A stretch of 64,000 nucleotides of DNA from Acidobacteriota bacterium (GCA_020851565.1 JADZCN010000043.1:1-64000); one strand, 5' to 3'; shown: positions 16,618-25,218, numbered from the stretch's first letter. Made by a program: numbers and translations. Notes: generated by a model not told the origin, from the sequence alone.

Positions 16618-16950
16618 GACTGTGAGGTGCCCGGTAGAATGCGGGCAGCCGTTCGAGCCGTTGCTGCGGTTCGTCGGTTAGGCTCGCCGTCCTGCTCGCA
16701 ACAGGCCGGCGGGCCGCTCTTTGTTGAAACCATAGCCGATGAATTCCGGTATGTCAATTAGAATCAATAGGTTGCAGGACCATAGTGGACCGCGCGCGAG
16801 GGACTATTGAGGTCCCAGCGGCTGTCCGGACACACTCATGATCTATGATCGGCTGAGGTTGTCGTAATCGCTGGGACACGCGCGCCGAGCAGCACCAGCC
16901 TCTCCCCCCGGGGCGGCGCGCCCTTCCTCAACTCGTGGGAGAGTGGTTCC
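16618..16950. promoter_or_regulatory. Divergent control region with minus-strand promoter TTGACA-17-TATGGT
   Basis: Leftward -35 TTGACA (16757-16752) and -10 TATGGT (16734-16729) are separated by exactly 17 bp. They would give a leader of about 130 nt before the 60-aa gene and the second integrase. The stretch 16730-16775 is AT-rich compared with the flanks. The rest of this region precedes the rightward secreted-protein gene at 16951 and shows no clear promoter of its own. No gene is seen. Confidence 0.65.
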
Positions 16951-17598
16951 ATGCTGCACGCTGCCGTCCTGCTCCTGGTCATGTTCCTGACCGGCCCCGC
17001 CACCGCGCAGTCCCTCACGGACGCCGAAGTCGACGCCGCCATCGCCGCCGGGCAGAACCGCAAATTGAAGGACCTGATCGCCGACTGCACCGCGAAGCCG
17101 GGTTTCGGGTCGGCATTCGGATCCGCCATGGCCGGCGGTCTGCAGCCGAGCGGGGCGTACGACGTGAGCTTCGCCACCAGCGCGGGCCGCGTCGCGCTGC
17201 ACGCCGCGCAAGCGAAGCGCCTCTACAAGCCTTTCACGCGCGACGACGTGACCAGCGACATGCGCCAGCCGGCCCTCTGGCTCTGGGTCGAGCCGCAAGC
17301 GCCGGTTCGGAACAACTCGGAGTTCAGGGTCGCCTCCCCGCTCGAGCGGGTCGTGCTCCGCGTGAAGGATGACGAGGGTGCCGTCCTTCAGCCGGAGGAC
17401 ATGAGCGTCGAGCCGGTCGCGTGGCAGAACCTGCTCGGCGCCGAGTTCGAAGGCACCCGGGCCCTCGTGTCCTTTGACCTGGCCGCCGTCCGCGGCTTGA
17501 AGCCAGGGAACCTCGAAGCGGTCCTCGTCACGCAAGCCGGCGAGCGCCGATGTGCGATTGGCACGAAGGAGCGACAGCGGCTGCTGACGGCGAAGTAG
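16951..17598 (+). CDS. Secreted hypothetical protein
   Basis: This 215-aa protein begins with a clear Sec signal peptide (LHAAVLLLVMFLTGPATAQ, cleavage after TAQ). The mature part starts SLTDAEVDAAIAAGQNRKL and contains an all-beta region (VRNNSEFRVASPLERVVLRV; ALVSFDLAAVRGLKPG). It has two cysteines, in IADCTAK and RRCAIG, that could pair. GGGAG lies before ATG. The family is not recognised. Its TAG stop is followed, in the same frame and after only five codons, by the repeat protein at 17614, suggesting the two were once joined or were brought together by a deletion. Confidence 0.7.
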   Translation: MLHAAVLLLVMFLTGPATAQSLTDAEVDAAIAAGQNRKLKDLIADCTAKPGFGSAFGSAMAGGLQPSGAYDVSFATSAGRVALHAAQAKRLYKPFTRDDVTSDMRQPALWLWVEPQAPVRNNSEFRVASPLERVVLRVKDDEGAVLQPEDMSVEPVAWQNLLGAEFEGTRALVSFDLAAVRGLKPGNLEAVLVTQAGERRCAIGTKERQRLLTAK

Positions 17599-17613
17599 GC
17601 GCGCGGCACCTAC

Positions 17614-18168
17614 ATGACCGAACCCCAGGCGCGGCAGGCGGGGCACCGGCCCGCCTACGGCCGACCCTGCGGCCCCGTGGATACCGGGACGAGCGCACCA
17701 TCCGAGTCGACGGCGCCTCGGCAAGCGGTCACCTCACCGGCGCCGACGGCGTCCCCCGAGTCGGCCGCGGCGGTTCGCGTGTGGGTCAATACGTCGTCCG
17801 GGGTCTATCACTGCGCCGGGACGCGCTACTACGGCAAGACGGCTCGCGGGACGTACATGCGGGAAGGAGAAGCGCGCCAACAGGGGCATCGGCCGGCAGG
17901 GGGCAGGGCGTGCGGACCGGTGAGCAACGTCGCGCCATCGGATTCGGTGACGGCCCCGGCGGCGCGCGCCGTGCCACCGCCAGCCGCGGCAGCGACCGCC
18001 ACGACGCCGACGGCCTCGGGTGTGCGCGTCTGGGTCAACACCGGTTCCGGCGTCTACCACTGCCCGGGTACGCGCTACTACGGGAACACCAAGGCGGGCA
18101 CCTACATGACTGAGTCCGAGGCCCGCGCTGCGGGACACCGGCCGGCAGGCGGGCGTGCCTGTCGCTGA
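17614..18168 (+). CDS. Tandem YHC-repeat protein, 5'-truncated
   Basis: This 184-aa frame holds two full copies and one partial copy of a roughly 47-residue repeat: VWVNTxSGVYHCxGTRYYG, then GTYMxExEARxxGHRPAGGRAC. Each repeat has YHC and RAC cysteines plus histidines and may bind metal. The repeats are linked by A/P/T-rich spacers. Copy 1 begins only at ARGTYM, and that part lies upstream of ATG 17614 in frame with the stop of the preceding gene. No ribosome site precedes ATG 17614. It therefore looks like the remnant of a longer exported protein. A related module occurs in secreted nuclease-associated proteins, but I cannot assign a function. Confidence 0.55.
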   Translation: MTEPQARQAGHRPAYGRPCGPVDTGTSAPSESTAPRQAVTSPAPTASPESAAAVRVWVNTSSGVYHCAGTRYYGKTARGTYMREGEARQQGHRPAGGRACGPVSNVAPSDSVTAPAARAVPPPAAAATATTPTASGVRVWVNTGSGVYHCPGTRYYGNTKAGTYMTESEARAAGHRPAGGRACR

Positions 18169-18195
18169 GCGCGGGCGGCTTGGGGCTCGGACAGG

Positions 18196-18441
18196 ATGGA
18201 CCGGCAGAAGGTCCATATCGTCGAGACTCGATTTCTTGGGAAAGCACCACCCATGCCGTCCGCACCCGATCCCTCGAAGCCGTCCACGCCGCCGTCGAAG
18301 CCGAACTACGTGGGGCGGCTCGACCCAGAGAAACTCGATCGGCTACGCCCTCTGCCGAAGGCGGACCTGCGCCGGATCGCGGAGTCGGTCGGACGGAACC
18401 TGCGCCGCGGGCTCCTCAGCCCGAACCCGGACCCGCCATGA
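18196..18441 (+). CDS. Small proline-rich hypothetical protein
   Basis: This 81-aa frame begins MDRQKVHIVETRFLGK, has a P/S-rich linker and ends in a basic helical segment (LDPEKLDRLRPLPKADLRRIAESVGRNLRRG in parts). Only GGACAGG lies before ATG as a possible ribosome site; ATG at 18253 is an alternative. Its ordered amphipathic C-terminus argues mildly for a real protein. Confidence 0.35.
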   Translation: MDRQKVHIVETRFLGKAPPMPSAPDPSKPSTPPSKPNYVGRLDPEKLDRLRPLPKADLRRIAESVGRNLRRGLLSPNPDPP

Positions 18442-19341
18442 GCGGGCCGACGACGGGCAGATGGTGCGCGGGGGCGAGCTAGGTGACGGGGCTCTGATGT
18501 CGGTGGTGGGAAGGGCGGGGCTCGTCCGTACCTCCGGGGGCGACTCGGGCGCCACGTTTGCCCGACCGCATGTTCCGCCGGCCCTCTCCGACGAGCCTTA
18601 CCGCCACACTGACTCTCCAACGGGCTCGCGGTCAAGGACGATCGACAAGACGCGAGGACCTCGGTGTGCTTCTGCGAGAGCGGACCCAGCGTCGAAGTGC
18701 AAGACCGGGGCGCTCTAGCGAACCCGCCGAGGGGCCGTCCGGTTCCTCCGACGCTGGATTCCTTCGCAGGATCGTAGAAGGCCTCCCCGCAGTCAAGCTG
18801 GACCCGCTCTTTCAGTCTGGCCGCCTCCGACCGGCGAGAAACAGCCCCGTCATTCCTGGGCGCGGGACCATGCGTCGAGGCAGGTGGTTCACGTCCACCT
18901 CGGCTGCTGCTCCGGCTCGGGCGTCTGCCGCACGTCGGCGAGGAACGCCCCGGCTGCCTTCCGCGAGCCTCGGGGAGGTGTATTGCGCAGCCTGCATCGC
19001 GGATGAGATACTCAGCGCCATCGCGGCCACGTCCTTTCTGGCCTGCGATCTTCAGGTCGAATGGCTCGCTGCGGAAGTCCGAACCGCAGCGAGCTCTTTT
19101 TCTTTTCAGAGTCGGGCGGTGGATGCCCAGTTATCGGCGAGACACCGCGATGGCACCCGGTTCTACGACCGCGAATTGGCTAACGTGGAGAAGGTGGGGG
19201 CGCGGGACTCCTACACCGCGGCACCATCCGACGCGGCTTTGTCGGATGCACAGAGTCCAACGGTCACACGGAGCCCCGGTCACAGGACAGCCGCAGGTGC
19301 CGGGGAGGTCGGCGCCGTGCGCGAGGACGAGGCGTCACCGA
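18442..19341. other. 900-bp gene-free stretch with a strong terminator and hairpin
   Basis: No frame here has coding character; the longest rightward frame is low-complexity R/S/A-rich and lacks a ribosome site. The stretch contains a perfect 11-bp stem terminator at 19064-19106 and a second perfect 8-bp hairpin CATCCGAC / GTCGGATG at 19225-19248. A T-arm-like stem AGGTGG/CCACCT occurs at 18882-18900 but has no tRNA around it. A noncoding transcript ending at 19106 is the simplest reading. Confidence 0.45.
19064..19106 (+). terminator. Rho-independent terminator, 11-bp perfect stem
   Basis: GCTCGCTGCGG (19064-19074), a 9-nt loop, CCGCAGCGAGC (19084-19094), then TCTTTTTCTTTT. It acts on rightward transcripts, but no protein gene lies within 600 bp upstream on that strand. 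Confidence 0.85.
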
Positions 19342-19743
19342 TCAGCGATCGGTGCCCTGCAAGGCCGCGAGGACATCCGCGCAGACCCGGTCCTTCTCGT
19401 CGATCGCCGTCATCAGCGCGTCCCACAGGTCGAGCGTGCGCCTGAGATCGCCGGAGGCGCCCGAGCGTTCACACGCCTTGCAGTGGGCCTTGAGGGCGTC
19501 CAGTCCGGTGACCACGGCGTCCCGCGCGTCCAGTAAGACACGGGCCAGGTCGGCTCGTCCGATCCGCCAGAGGTCGAGCGCCAACGCGTGCGTGGCGCGA
19601 GTCGAGGAGGCCTCGGTGAGCGGTTCGCCTGTGCGCGCCTCCAGCGCGGCGATCTCAATGCGCGACTCGGCGGCGCGCTGCAGCGCGAACGCGTATTCGA
19701 GTTCGAACTGCTCAAGGAGTTGTTCTGGCGTGGGGTCATCCAT
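19342..19743 (-). CDS. Hypothetical helical protein of the late operon
   Basis: This 133-aa protein is not recognised. It is nearly all helical: DDPTPEQLLEQFELEYAFALQR, then AESRIEIAALEART, and ends with DLWDALMTAIDEKDRVCADVLAALQG. Three cysteines occur in HCKACE and VCADV. It is the last gene of a leftward block of phage-like genes and begins 23 bp after the stop of the 527-aa gene. ATG at 19743 was chosen over a GTG 6 nt upstream. Confidence 0.6.
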   Translation of the reverse strand: MDDPTPEQLLEQFELEYAFALQRAAESRIEIAALEARTGEPLTEASSTRATHALALDLWRIGRADLARVLLDARDAVVTGLDALKAHCKACERSGASGDLRRTLDLWDALMTAIDEKDRVCADVLAALQGTDR

Positions 19744-19766
19744 GGCCACAGGCCTCGGTTCTTCGC

Positions 19767-21350
19767 TCAGCGCCGGATCGTCAGCCCGGCCTCCTTGAGA
19801 AAGGCGTCGGCCGCGGCCTGCGACGGGAACGTGGCGAACGTGCCGTTCGGGAGCTTGAGGGTGATAGACGCCGACGGCGGTGACGCCGGCCCGCGCTCGT
19901 CCAGCGGGACCGGAATCCCGTTCTGCATCAGGAACCGCCCCCCCGGCGTCGGCGCGACCTGGCGCACTTCGCGCGTCCGGTCGGGCCTGATGGCTTCGAC
20001 CCTGAAGCGCCGCCCATCACCCGTGACCACGAGGTCACCCACGCGATGACCTCGGAACACAGGGGCGATGAGGTCCTTCACGTCTCCCACGGTGTCCCCC
20101 CAGGTTCGCTCGCGCGCGGGAGGTGGCGGAGTGTCCGGCCGATGGGTTGGGCCCCCCGGACCGGCGACGGCGCCTGGCGCGCCCGGCGGCGGCGCCGTGG
20201 CTCGGCGCGGCGCAGAGTCCCCGCGGTCTGGGAGCGTCGTGTCGGTCGAGCCAATTTGTTCGAGGAACGAGAGTTGGATGCGCTCCTTGGCGTCCTCGAG
20301 CTCGGCGAGCGCCACTTGCCACGTCAAGTCGTCCTCGGGATCCTCGCGGTGCGTGGGAATGTCCTGCGTCGCCTCCCGGAACACGCGCTCGGCGTTCCGG
20401 AGCTCGGCCTGCTTCCACCGCTCGGCCGCGGCGCGCTGGGCCTGAGAGAGCGCCGGCGTGCCGTCCGGCGTCTGGCGGCCGGCGTCCATCCACTGCCGGC
20501 GCGCGGCCAGCACTTCCGCCATCGAGAGCGGCCGGCCCTTCTCGGTCGCCATCGCGTCGACGAGCCCCTCGAACGTCCCGGCCTTCGGCTTCGCGCCCGG
20601 CGGCGGGCTGCTCACGAACTCCTGGCCCGGCTCGTCGGTGACGATCTTGATGGTGCTCGAGCCGTCGGGATTTGTGACCTTCACTTCGCGGGTGCCCGGG
20701 GCCTTGGGCCGCATCGCTTCGAGCTCGCGCGAGAGGTCGCTCACGGTGCGGGCCTTGTCGAAGGTCTGCTTGAGCCACCCCATGTCGACCGTCTCCGGCA
20801 TCTGCTCCGGCGCGGTGAGCAGCCCGGCCTCGAGCGCCTGGGTGCGTGCCGCCGTCCACTTCGGCTGCTGCTCCGGCACCGGTGTCTGCCGCAAATCGAT
20901 CAGCAGCGACCCGGCGGCCTTGGCCACCGCCTCACCGCGCGCCCGCTCCTGCGCGAGCTGCGCGACCTGCTGCTCGTCCGCCTTCGCCCACCACGCCATC
21001 GCCCGCTCGGGGTCGAGGTGGCTGACTTCCTGCGCGATGCGCTCGGGGTCGAGGCGTCCGGTCTCCGGGTCGCGGGGGGTGAGGCGGATCGCGTCCTGGA
21101 CGGACGTCTCGCGCGCGGCGGCGTCGCGCTGCTGTTGCTGCTCGGCGTCCATCGCGCGGCCGCGGAGCAGGTCGGTGATGACGCCGCGGGCGGTCTGCCC
21201 GACGTCGGCCCACATCTGCCCGGCGATCGCCCCGGACCGCGCCACGGCATCGGCGCGCTGCGCGCCGCGAGAGCGAATGAGATCGGCGATGCGCGCCGTG
21301 GACGCGCGGTCGTCGTAGGGCGTTCTCACGTACGGGATGGTCACCGGCAT
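19767..21350 (-). CDS. Putative phage structural/injection-type protein
   Basis: This 527-aa protein starts MPVTIPYVRTPYDDRASTARIADLIRSRG, a beginning often seen in phage virion-associated proteins. Residues about 20-230 are long helices with Q/A/E-rich stretches. A middle beta segment (TREVKVTNPDGSSTIKIVTDEPG) is followed by a P-rich linker near residue 400. The C terminus (about 420-527) has a small domain with GDLVVTGDGRRFRVEAIRPDR and ends LKLPNGTFATFPSQAAADAFLKEAG. GGAGG lies 7-8 nt before ATG. Exact function is unknown; it could be a minor tail or DNA-ejection protein left from a phage. Confidence 0.55.
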   Translation of the reverse strand: MPVTIPYVRTPYDDRASTARIADLIRSRGAQRADAVARSGAIAGQMWADVGQTARGVITDLLRGRAMDAEQQQQRDAAARETSVQDAIRLTPRDPETGRLDPERIAQEVSHLDPERAMAWWAKADEQQVAQLAQERARGEAVAKAAGSLLIDLRQTPVPEQQPKWTAARTQALEAGLLTAPEQMPETVDMGWLKQTFDKARTVSDLSRELEAMRPKAPGTREVKVTNPDGSSTIKIVTDEPGQEFVSSPPPGAKPKAGTFEGLVDAMATEKGRPLSMAEVLAARRQWMDAGRQTPDGTPALSQAQRAAAERWKQAELRNAERVFREATQDIPTHREDPEDDLTWQVALAELEDAKERIQLSFLEQIGSTDTTLPDRGDSAPRRATAPPPGAPGAVAGPGGPTHRPDTPPPPARERTWGDTVGDVKDLIAPVFRGHRVGDLVVTGDGRRFRVEAIRPDRTREVRQVAPTPGGRFLMQNGIPVPLDERGPASPPSASITLKLPNGTFATFPSQAAADAFLKEAGLTIRR

Positions 21351-21581
21351 GGAAGGGCCTCCATCAACAATCTTCGGGGTACACTGCGCAGCGGTCCCGC
21401 GCCGGCGCCGGTGTGCGTCGCAGTCTCCGCTGCTCGCCCCGGTCCAGAACGTCGGCGCGGGACCCTCTCTCCATGGACGTGGGTGGCGGTGCGTCCGGAC
21501 GAGCCGCCCCGACTGGCCTCCGAATCGTCGTGCCGCCGCTGGTCAGTGTGCCCTGGGTGCATGTGCGCGTTCCGGTCTTGG

Positions 21582-22313
21582 TCACTCGAACAGCAGGAGC
21601 ACACGCTGCGCGGTCAGGGCCGCGTCCTGGGCCGCCCGTCGGTCCTCGAGCGCCCGACGCCGGCAGCTTGGCCGGCAGTGCCGCTGATTGGGCCGCGCGG
21701 GCGTGAAGGACTCACCGCAGCCTGGACACGTCGCCGCCGTCGTCTCGACGCTGGTGCGACCTGGACGCGAGCGCGGTGTGGGCGTCGAGCTGCTCGACGC
21801 TGACCTGTTCCTTGAGGCGTCCCGGGGTTGGTCAACCTGTGTTGCAGTACCCCGGCGTGGCGCCTCCAGCCGGTCCGCCGGCCACGCCAGCCGCTGCCGG
21901 ATCAGATCCCGCAGAGCGAGCCCGCGCAGCACCTCCCCGCGAAGGGAGGGAGAGAGCTGGGTCAACTCGTGGGCGCTCCAATCCGGCAGGTGGAGGTGGC
22001 GACGGTAACGCCGTCGTAGCCATCGCTTCAGCCACGCGCGCCGCTGCCTCACGGTCCACAGGGGGCGGGCGCCGAGTGCAGAGTTGCATTCGCGGCAGGC
22101 GCGCACCTGGATGAACGGGTAGCGGGCTGCGAGCCCGAGATTCAACAGCGTCAACCGAACGGAGCGGGGCGGAACGTGGTCGATGGTGTCACCAACGAGT
22201 CCGCAGTACACACAGGCGTTCTCGCTGAGGTCAGGATAGGCCACCATTCGGCCGAGCGAGCCGATTACCGGGGCGATCGGCCGGCGGTCCGAGGTCAGGT
22301 GTGGGTCGGGCAT
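21582..22313 (-). CDS. HNH-type nuclease-like zinc protein
   Basis: This 243-aa protein has an HNH-like core: C34-x-x-C37 (ENACVYCG), D45-H46 (TIDHVPPR) and C73-x-x-C76-N77 (RACRECNSALG). A basic helical region (RRAWLKRWLRRRYRRH) follows, and a second zinc ribbon lies near the C terminus (CPGCGESF ... RHCRPSCRRR). Such proteins nick or cut DNA; in phages they often sit next to terminase and packaging genes. AGGAG lies about 10 nt before ATG. It lies between the 527-aa and the exported tail-like genes, all leftward. Confidence 0.75.
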   Translation of the reverse strand: MPDPHLTSDRRPIAPVIGSLGRMVAYPDLSENACVYCGLVGDTIDHVPPRSVRLTLLNLGLAARYPFIQVRACRECNSALGARPLWTVRQRRAWLKRWLRRRYRRHLHLPDWSAHELTQLSPSLRGEVLRGLALRDLIRQRLAWPADRLEAPRRGTATQVDQPRDASRNRSASSSSTPTPRSRPGRTSVETTAATCPGCGESFTPARPNQRHCRPSCRRRALEDRRAAQDAALTAQRVLLLFE

Positions 22314-22337
22314 CGATCGCGGCTCCTGCGGGGGCCT

Positions 22338-22751
22338 TTACCGGCAGGCGTTCAGGTCCAGGTTGACGACACGGAAGCGCTGGGCCCCGGTGACTTCGAG
22401 CAGCACGAGATCGTCGTCCCCGTCGCCGTCGCCGTCCCGCGGCGGGGTGAACTGCCACCAATCGCCCGGCGGCAGGGTGAACGTGGGTTCGATGCAGAGC
22501 CCGGCGATCGGGATGGAGCCGCCGAATCCGGAGCGCGACGGGTGGCAGACGACCACGCTGTAGACGCCGGGTGACCACGCCAGGTCGGCGAGATAGCCGT
22601 GGCGCGTGCCGCGGTCGAGCCGGACCGGGATGATCACCACCGGGCCGAGGCGCAGGTCGGCCGCCTGGGCTTCAATGGTGACGGACTGTGCCGTCGAGGT
22701 GACCGGCGTCAGCACCGCCGCGCAGACGAGGGTGACGATCCACGTTCTCAT
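22338..22751 (-). CDS. Secreted hypothetical protein of the tail-fibre operon
   Basis: This 137-aa protein begins with a Sec signal (RTWIVTLVCAAVLTPVTSTAQ). The mature part is beta-rich (SVTIEAQAADLRLGPVVIIPVRL) and holds a short acidic Asp/Gly run (DGDGDGDDD) that may bind calcium. The ATG overlaps the stop of the tail-fibre-like gene by 4 nt, so the two are co-translated. The signal and coupling suggest that both products act outside the cytoplasm. Confidence 0.65.
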   Translation of the reverse strand: MRTWIVTLVCAAVLTPVTSTAQSVTIEAQAADLRLGPVVIIPVRLDRGTRHGYLADLAWSPGVYSVVVCHPSRSGFGGSIPIAGLCIEPTFTLPPGDWWQFTPPRDGDGDGDDDLVLLEVTGAQRFRVVNLDLNACR

Positions 22752-24700
22752 GGGATGAGCCTCATGCCCCAATGGGTCTCAAAGGTGCCGCTGCTCCCGC
22801 CCTCGACGGTGAAGCCGCTGGCGCCCACCGCCGTGGCCGTGACGCGCACCGTCACGGTGTCGCCCGCCGTCAGCGACAGGAGCGCCGAGAGCGGCAACGA
22901 CGCGCGCTCGTTCGTGGCGAGACTCCCCACGCCGCCCGTCGGGTAGAAGGTGCTGCTGCCGTTCAACACGACGCTCGCCGCCAGGCTGGTGACCGTGCCG
23001 CCGGAGCTGTTCAGCACGCGCACCGCGCCATACGAGGCGTACACGCCCGTCACGGGGGCCGTGAACGTGTCGCTCGCGAAGTCACTGCCGGGATCGGAGA
23101 CTTCGTCGTCGAGGTCAACGGTGGTCCCGGAGAACAAGCCCGTGTCGTCCGCACTGTTGCGCGCGATGAATCCCGGCTGCGCGTCGGCCGACTGGTAGTA
23201 GGTGGTGTTGGCCACCCCGCTCGCGAAACTGTTGAAGGTGAACTCGCCGGTGCCCACCAGTTCGGCGGACCCCGAACTCCCGAACAGGGCGAGCCGTGGG
23301 TCGCCGTCCGCATCGTGCTGGAGGCGGAGCTCGCCCGCCGAGGTGGATGTCAGCGCGTAGGCCAGCCCGGAGCCGCCAGTCGAGGTGACCGTCAGGCCCG
23401 CATCGGCGCTCGGTCGCGTGATGACGAGCCCGCGGTTGTTCGCCGCGTCCACGGTCGCCACGCCCGACAGCGTGGTCGCTCCCGTCACCCCGAGCGTGCC
23501 GGGCACCGTCACGGCGCCGGTATTGCCAATCGCGAAGCGCGACGTGAGGGTCGCTGCTGCGCCGGCGCCGCTCGCGTTGTTCGGCGCCGTGTAGAACGTG
23601 TAGCCGCCGCTGCCGTTCTCCTGCAGGGCGATGCCGTAGCCGTTCCCGAAGTATTCCCACCGGGCATCCGTGTTGTCGAAGTAGAGGTTGCCGGTGTAGG
23701 CCGCCGAGGATCCCGCCGCGGACAGCACACCGCCGGTCACCTGCAGGTTGCCCGCGCCGATGGAGGCCGACGGACTGCTGCCCACGCCGACACGCCCGGA
23801 GAACGTGGCGGCCCCTGCCACTCCGAGCGTGCCGGTGAAGTTGGCCGCCGACGAGATCGTCTGCCTGTTGTAGGTGCCGCCGGTGACCGCCCCGGTCACG
23901 CCGAGCGTCCCGCCCACCGTGGTGTTCCCGGCCACGGCGAGCGTGAGCAGGGTCGGCGCCGCCGCCTCCACGATCCCCGTCGCGAGCACGAACGTGCTCG
24001 ACGACTCCGCCGCCCCCACGAACCGCCGATTCGTCGGCGGCGTCGCCGCGAAGGCCCCGGCCGTCGCGCTCGCGTAGTACGGCGCCCCCGCCGTGAGCCC
24101 CGACAGCCCCGTCACGCGTCCCTGCACCCGCACCGACCCTGTCGATCCGCTCGCGATCGCCGCGAGCGTCACCCCGACGATCCGCGCCCCGCTCGACTTC
24201 GAGACGGTATCGGCATCCGTGAGATGCCAGCGCCCCGCGGTCGTGCTGTCGCTCCCGTCCGCCAGGAACACGAGCGCCCCGGCCGCGAGCGTCTCGCCCG
24301 CCGTGGCCGAGATATCGAGGTTGACGGTGTGCAGCGCCGGCGACGAGACGATCGTCACGTCGTAGACCTGCGTGCCGTCGCCGTCTCGCAGGACGAACCG
24401 GTAGCTCGCCGGCTGCATGTAGGCCACGACGCAGCCGCGGCCGTCGAGCGTGAGCGGATTACTGTGCGGCGTCGTGAGCGCGAAGTCGGTGTAGAGCGCG
24501 AGGGGCGTCGTCGTGCCGGCCACGTAGCTCGTGAGCGTGCCGCCGACAAGCGGGGCGCCGTTGGTCGAGTAGGCGCAGTACTCCGGCGGGATGAGCGTGG
24601 CCTGGGCGGCCGCGTCCCGCGCGAGGAGACACGCGAGCAGCAGCCCGGCGACCAGCCGGCCGCTCCGGACGAGGGGGTAGTGGGCGTGTCGGATGCGCAT
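22748..24700 (-). CDS. Tail-fibre-like protein with Sec signal and C1q-like C terminus
   Basis: This 650-aa protein has an N-terminal hydrophobic signal (RLVAGLLLACLLARDAAAQ). Residues about 38-125 match the phage tail-fibre N-terminal pattern (GGTLTSYVAGTTTPLALYTD ... LTLDGRGCVVAYMQPASYRFVLRDGDG). The centre has TLGVTGA / TLGVAGAATFSG shaft-like repeats, and the C-terminal 140 residues resemble a C1q/TNF-like jelly roll (FTAPVTGVYASYGAVRV ... LSLTAGDTVTVRV). A signal peptide on a tail fibre is unusual. The start at 24700 has GAGGT 6 nt upstream; longer frames lack one. It is coupled to the 137-aa secreted protein. Confidence 0.75.
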   Translation of the reverse strand: MRIRHAHYPLVRSGRLVAGLLLACLLARDAAAQATLIPPEYCAYSTNGAPLVGGTLTSYVAGTTTPLALYTDFALTTPHSNPLTLDGRGCVVAYMQPASYRFVLRDGDGTQVYDVTIVSSPALHTVNLDISATAGETLAAGALVFLADGSDSTTAGRWHLTDADTVSKSSGARIVGVTLAAIASGSTGSVRVQGRVTGLSGLTAGAPYYASATAGAFAATPPTNRRFVGAAESSSTFVLATGIVEAAAPTLLTLAVAGNTTVGGTLGVTGAVTGGTYNRQTISSAANFTGTLGVAGAATFSGRVGVGSSPSASIGAGNLQVTGGVLSAAGSSAAYTGNLYFDNTDARWEYFGNGYGIALQENGSGGYTFYTAPNNASGAGAAATLTSRFAIGNTGAVTVPGTLGVTGATTLSGVATVDAANNRGLVITRPSADAGLTVTSTGGSGLAYALTSTSAGELRLQHDADGDPRLALFGSSGSAELVGTGEFTFNSFASGVANTTYYQSADAQPGFIARNSADDTGLFSGTTVDLDDEVSDPGSDFASDTFTAPVTGVYASYGAVRVLNSSGGTVTSLAASVVLNGSSTFYPTGGVGSLATNERASLPLSALLSLTAGDTVTVRVTATAVGASGFTVEGGSSGTFETHWGMRLIP

Positions 24701-24714
24701 CGTGGACCTCGCGA

Positions 24715-25167
24715 TTACTGCGGGGTGGGGGACGCCACACGGCGCCAACGCTGGCTCACGGCGTCGTAGACCAGCCCGACGCACGCCTGCGGTGCCACCA
24801 TGAACGTCGGTCCGGCGAACCGGTGGGGTGCCTGGGACCGCGGGCTCTCGCCGACGAAGGTGAGCGGCCCGCCGTCGACCAGGCACACCCAGAGGCGCCG
24901 GTGCGAGGAGCGGAAGCCCGGCGTCTCACGCCACAGCGCCGGCACCGCGAGACCGGAGACCCGCCGGGCGCCCGTGGCCTGAACCCGGACAACCCACGAG
25001 AACGCGAGACCGCGCGGGTGCCAGTCGTCGGCGTCGGCCGACAGGGCAATGGTCGGGGCCGGGTTGGCGAGGCCCACGCCGGCCGCCAGGCGGTGCGCGA
25101 GGACGGGGCTCGCACCCGGGCCGCCCAGCGGGCGGCGGGGCGCGACGTGTGCGCCCACGGTGGCCAC
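24715..25167 (-). CDS. Phage tail-associated small domain protein, start uncertain
   Basis: The well-formed part is the C-terminal 120 residues: APTIALSADADDWHPRGLAFS, VRVQATGARRVSGLAVP, then FAGPTFMVAPQACVGLVYD and RWRRVASP. This pattern (alternating beta strands ending LIYDxxxxRWR) recurs in phage tail and adhesin-associated proteins. The N-terminus is unclear: the frame stays open into attR, but the only realistic start codons are GTGs at 25167 and 25158. A hydrophobic VA-repeat lies just upstream of them. It ends 15 bp before the tail-fibre-like start and is probably its operon partner. Confidence 0.55.
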   Translation of the reverse strand: MATVGAHVAPRRPLGGPGASPVLAHRLAAGVGLANPAPTIALSADADDWHPRGLAFSWVVRVQATGARRVSGLAVPALWRETPGFRSSHRRLWVCLVDGGPLTFVGESPRSQAPHRFAGPTFMVAPQACVGLVYDAVSQRWRRVASPTPQ

Positions 25168-25218
25168 AGCCGTGGCAACGGCAACGGAAGCGGCAACGGC
25201 GACAGCCGCCCCGAGCCG

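Noticed and set aside
18882-18900. tRNA T-arm-like stem AGGTGG-TTCACGT-CCACCT
   Set aside because: No acceptor, D or anticodon arms at the expected spacing, and the loop lacks the conserved A58.
20046-21803. A 585-codon frame opposite the 527-aa phage-like gene
   Set aside because: Low-complexity R/A-rich shadow with no ribosome site; the minus-strand gene has GGAGG and ordered domains.
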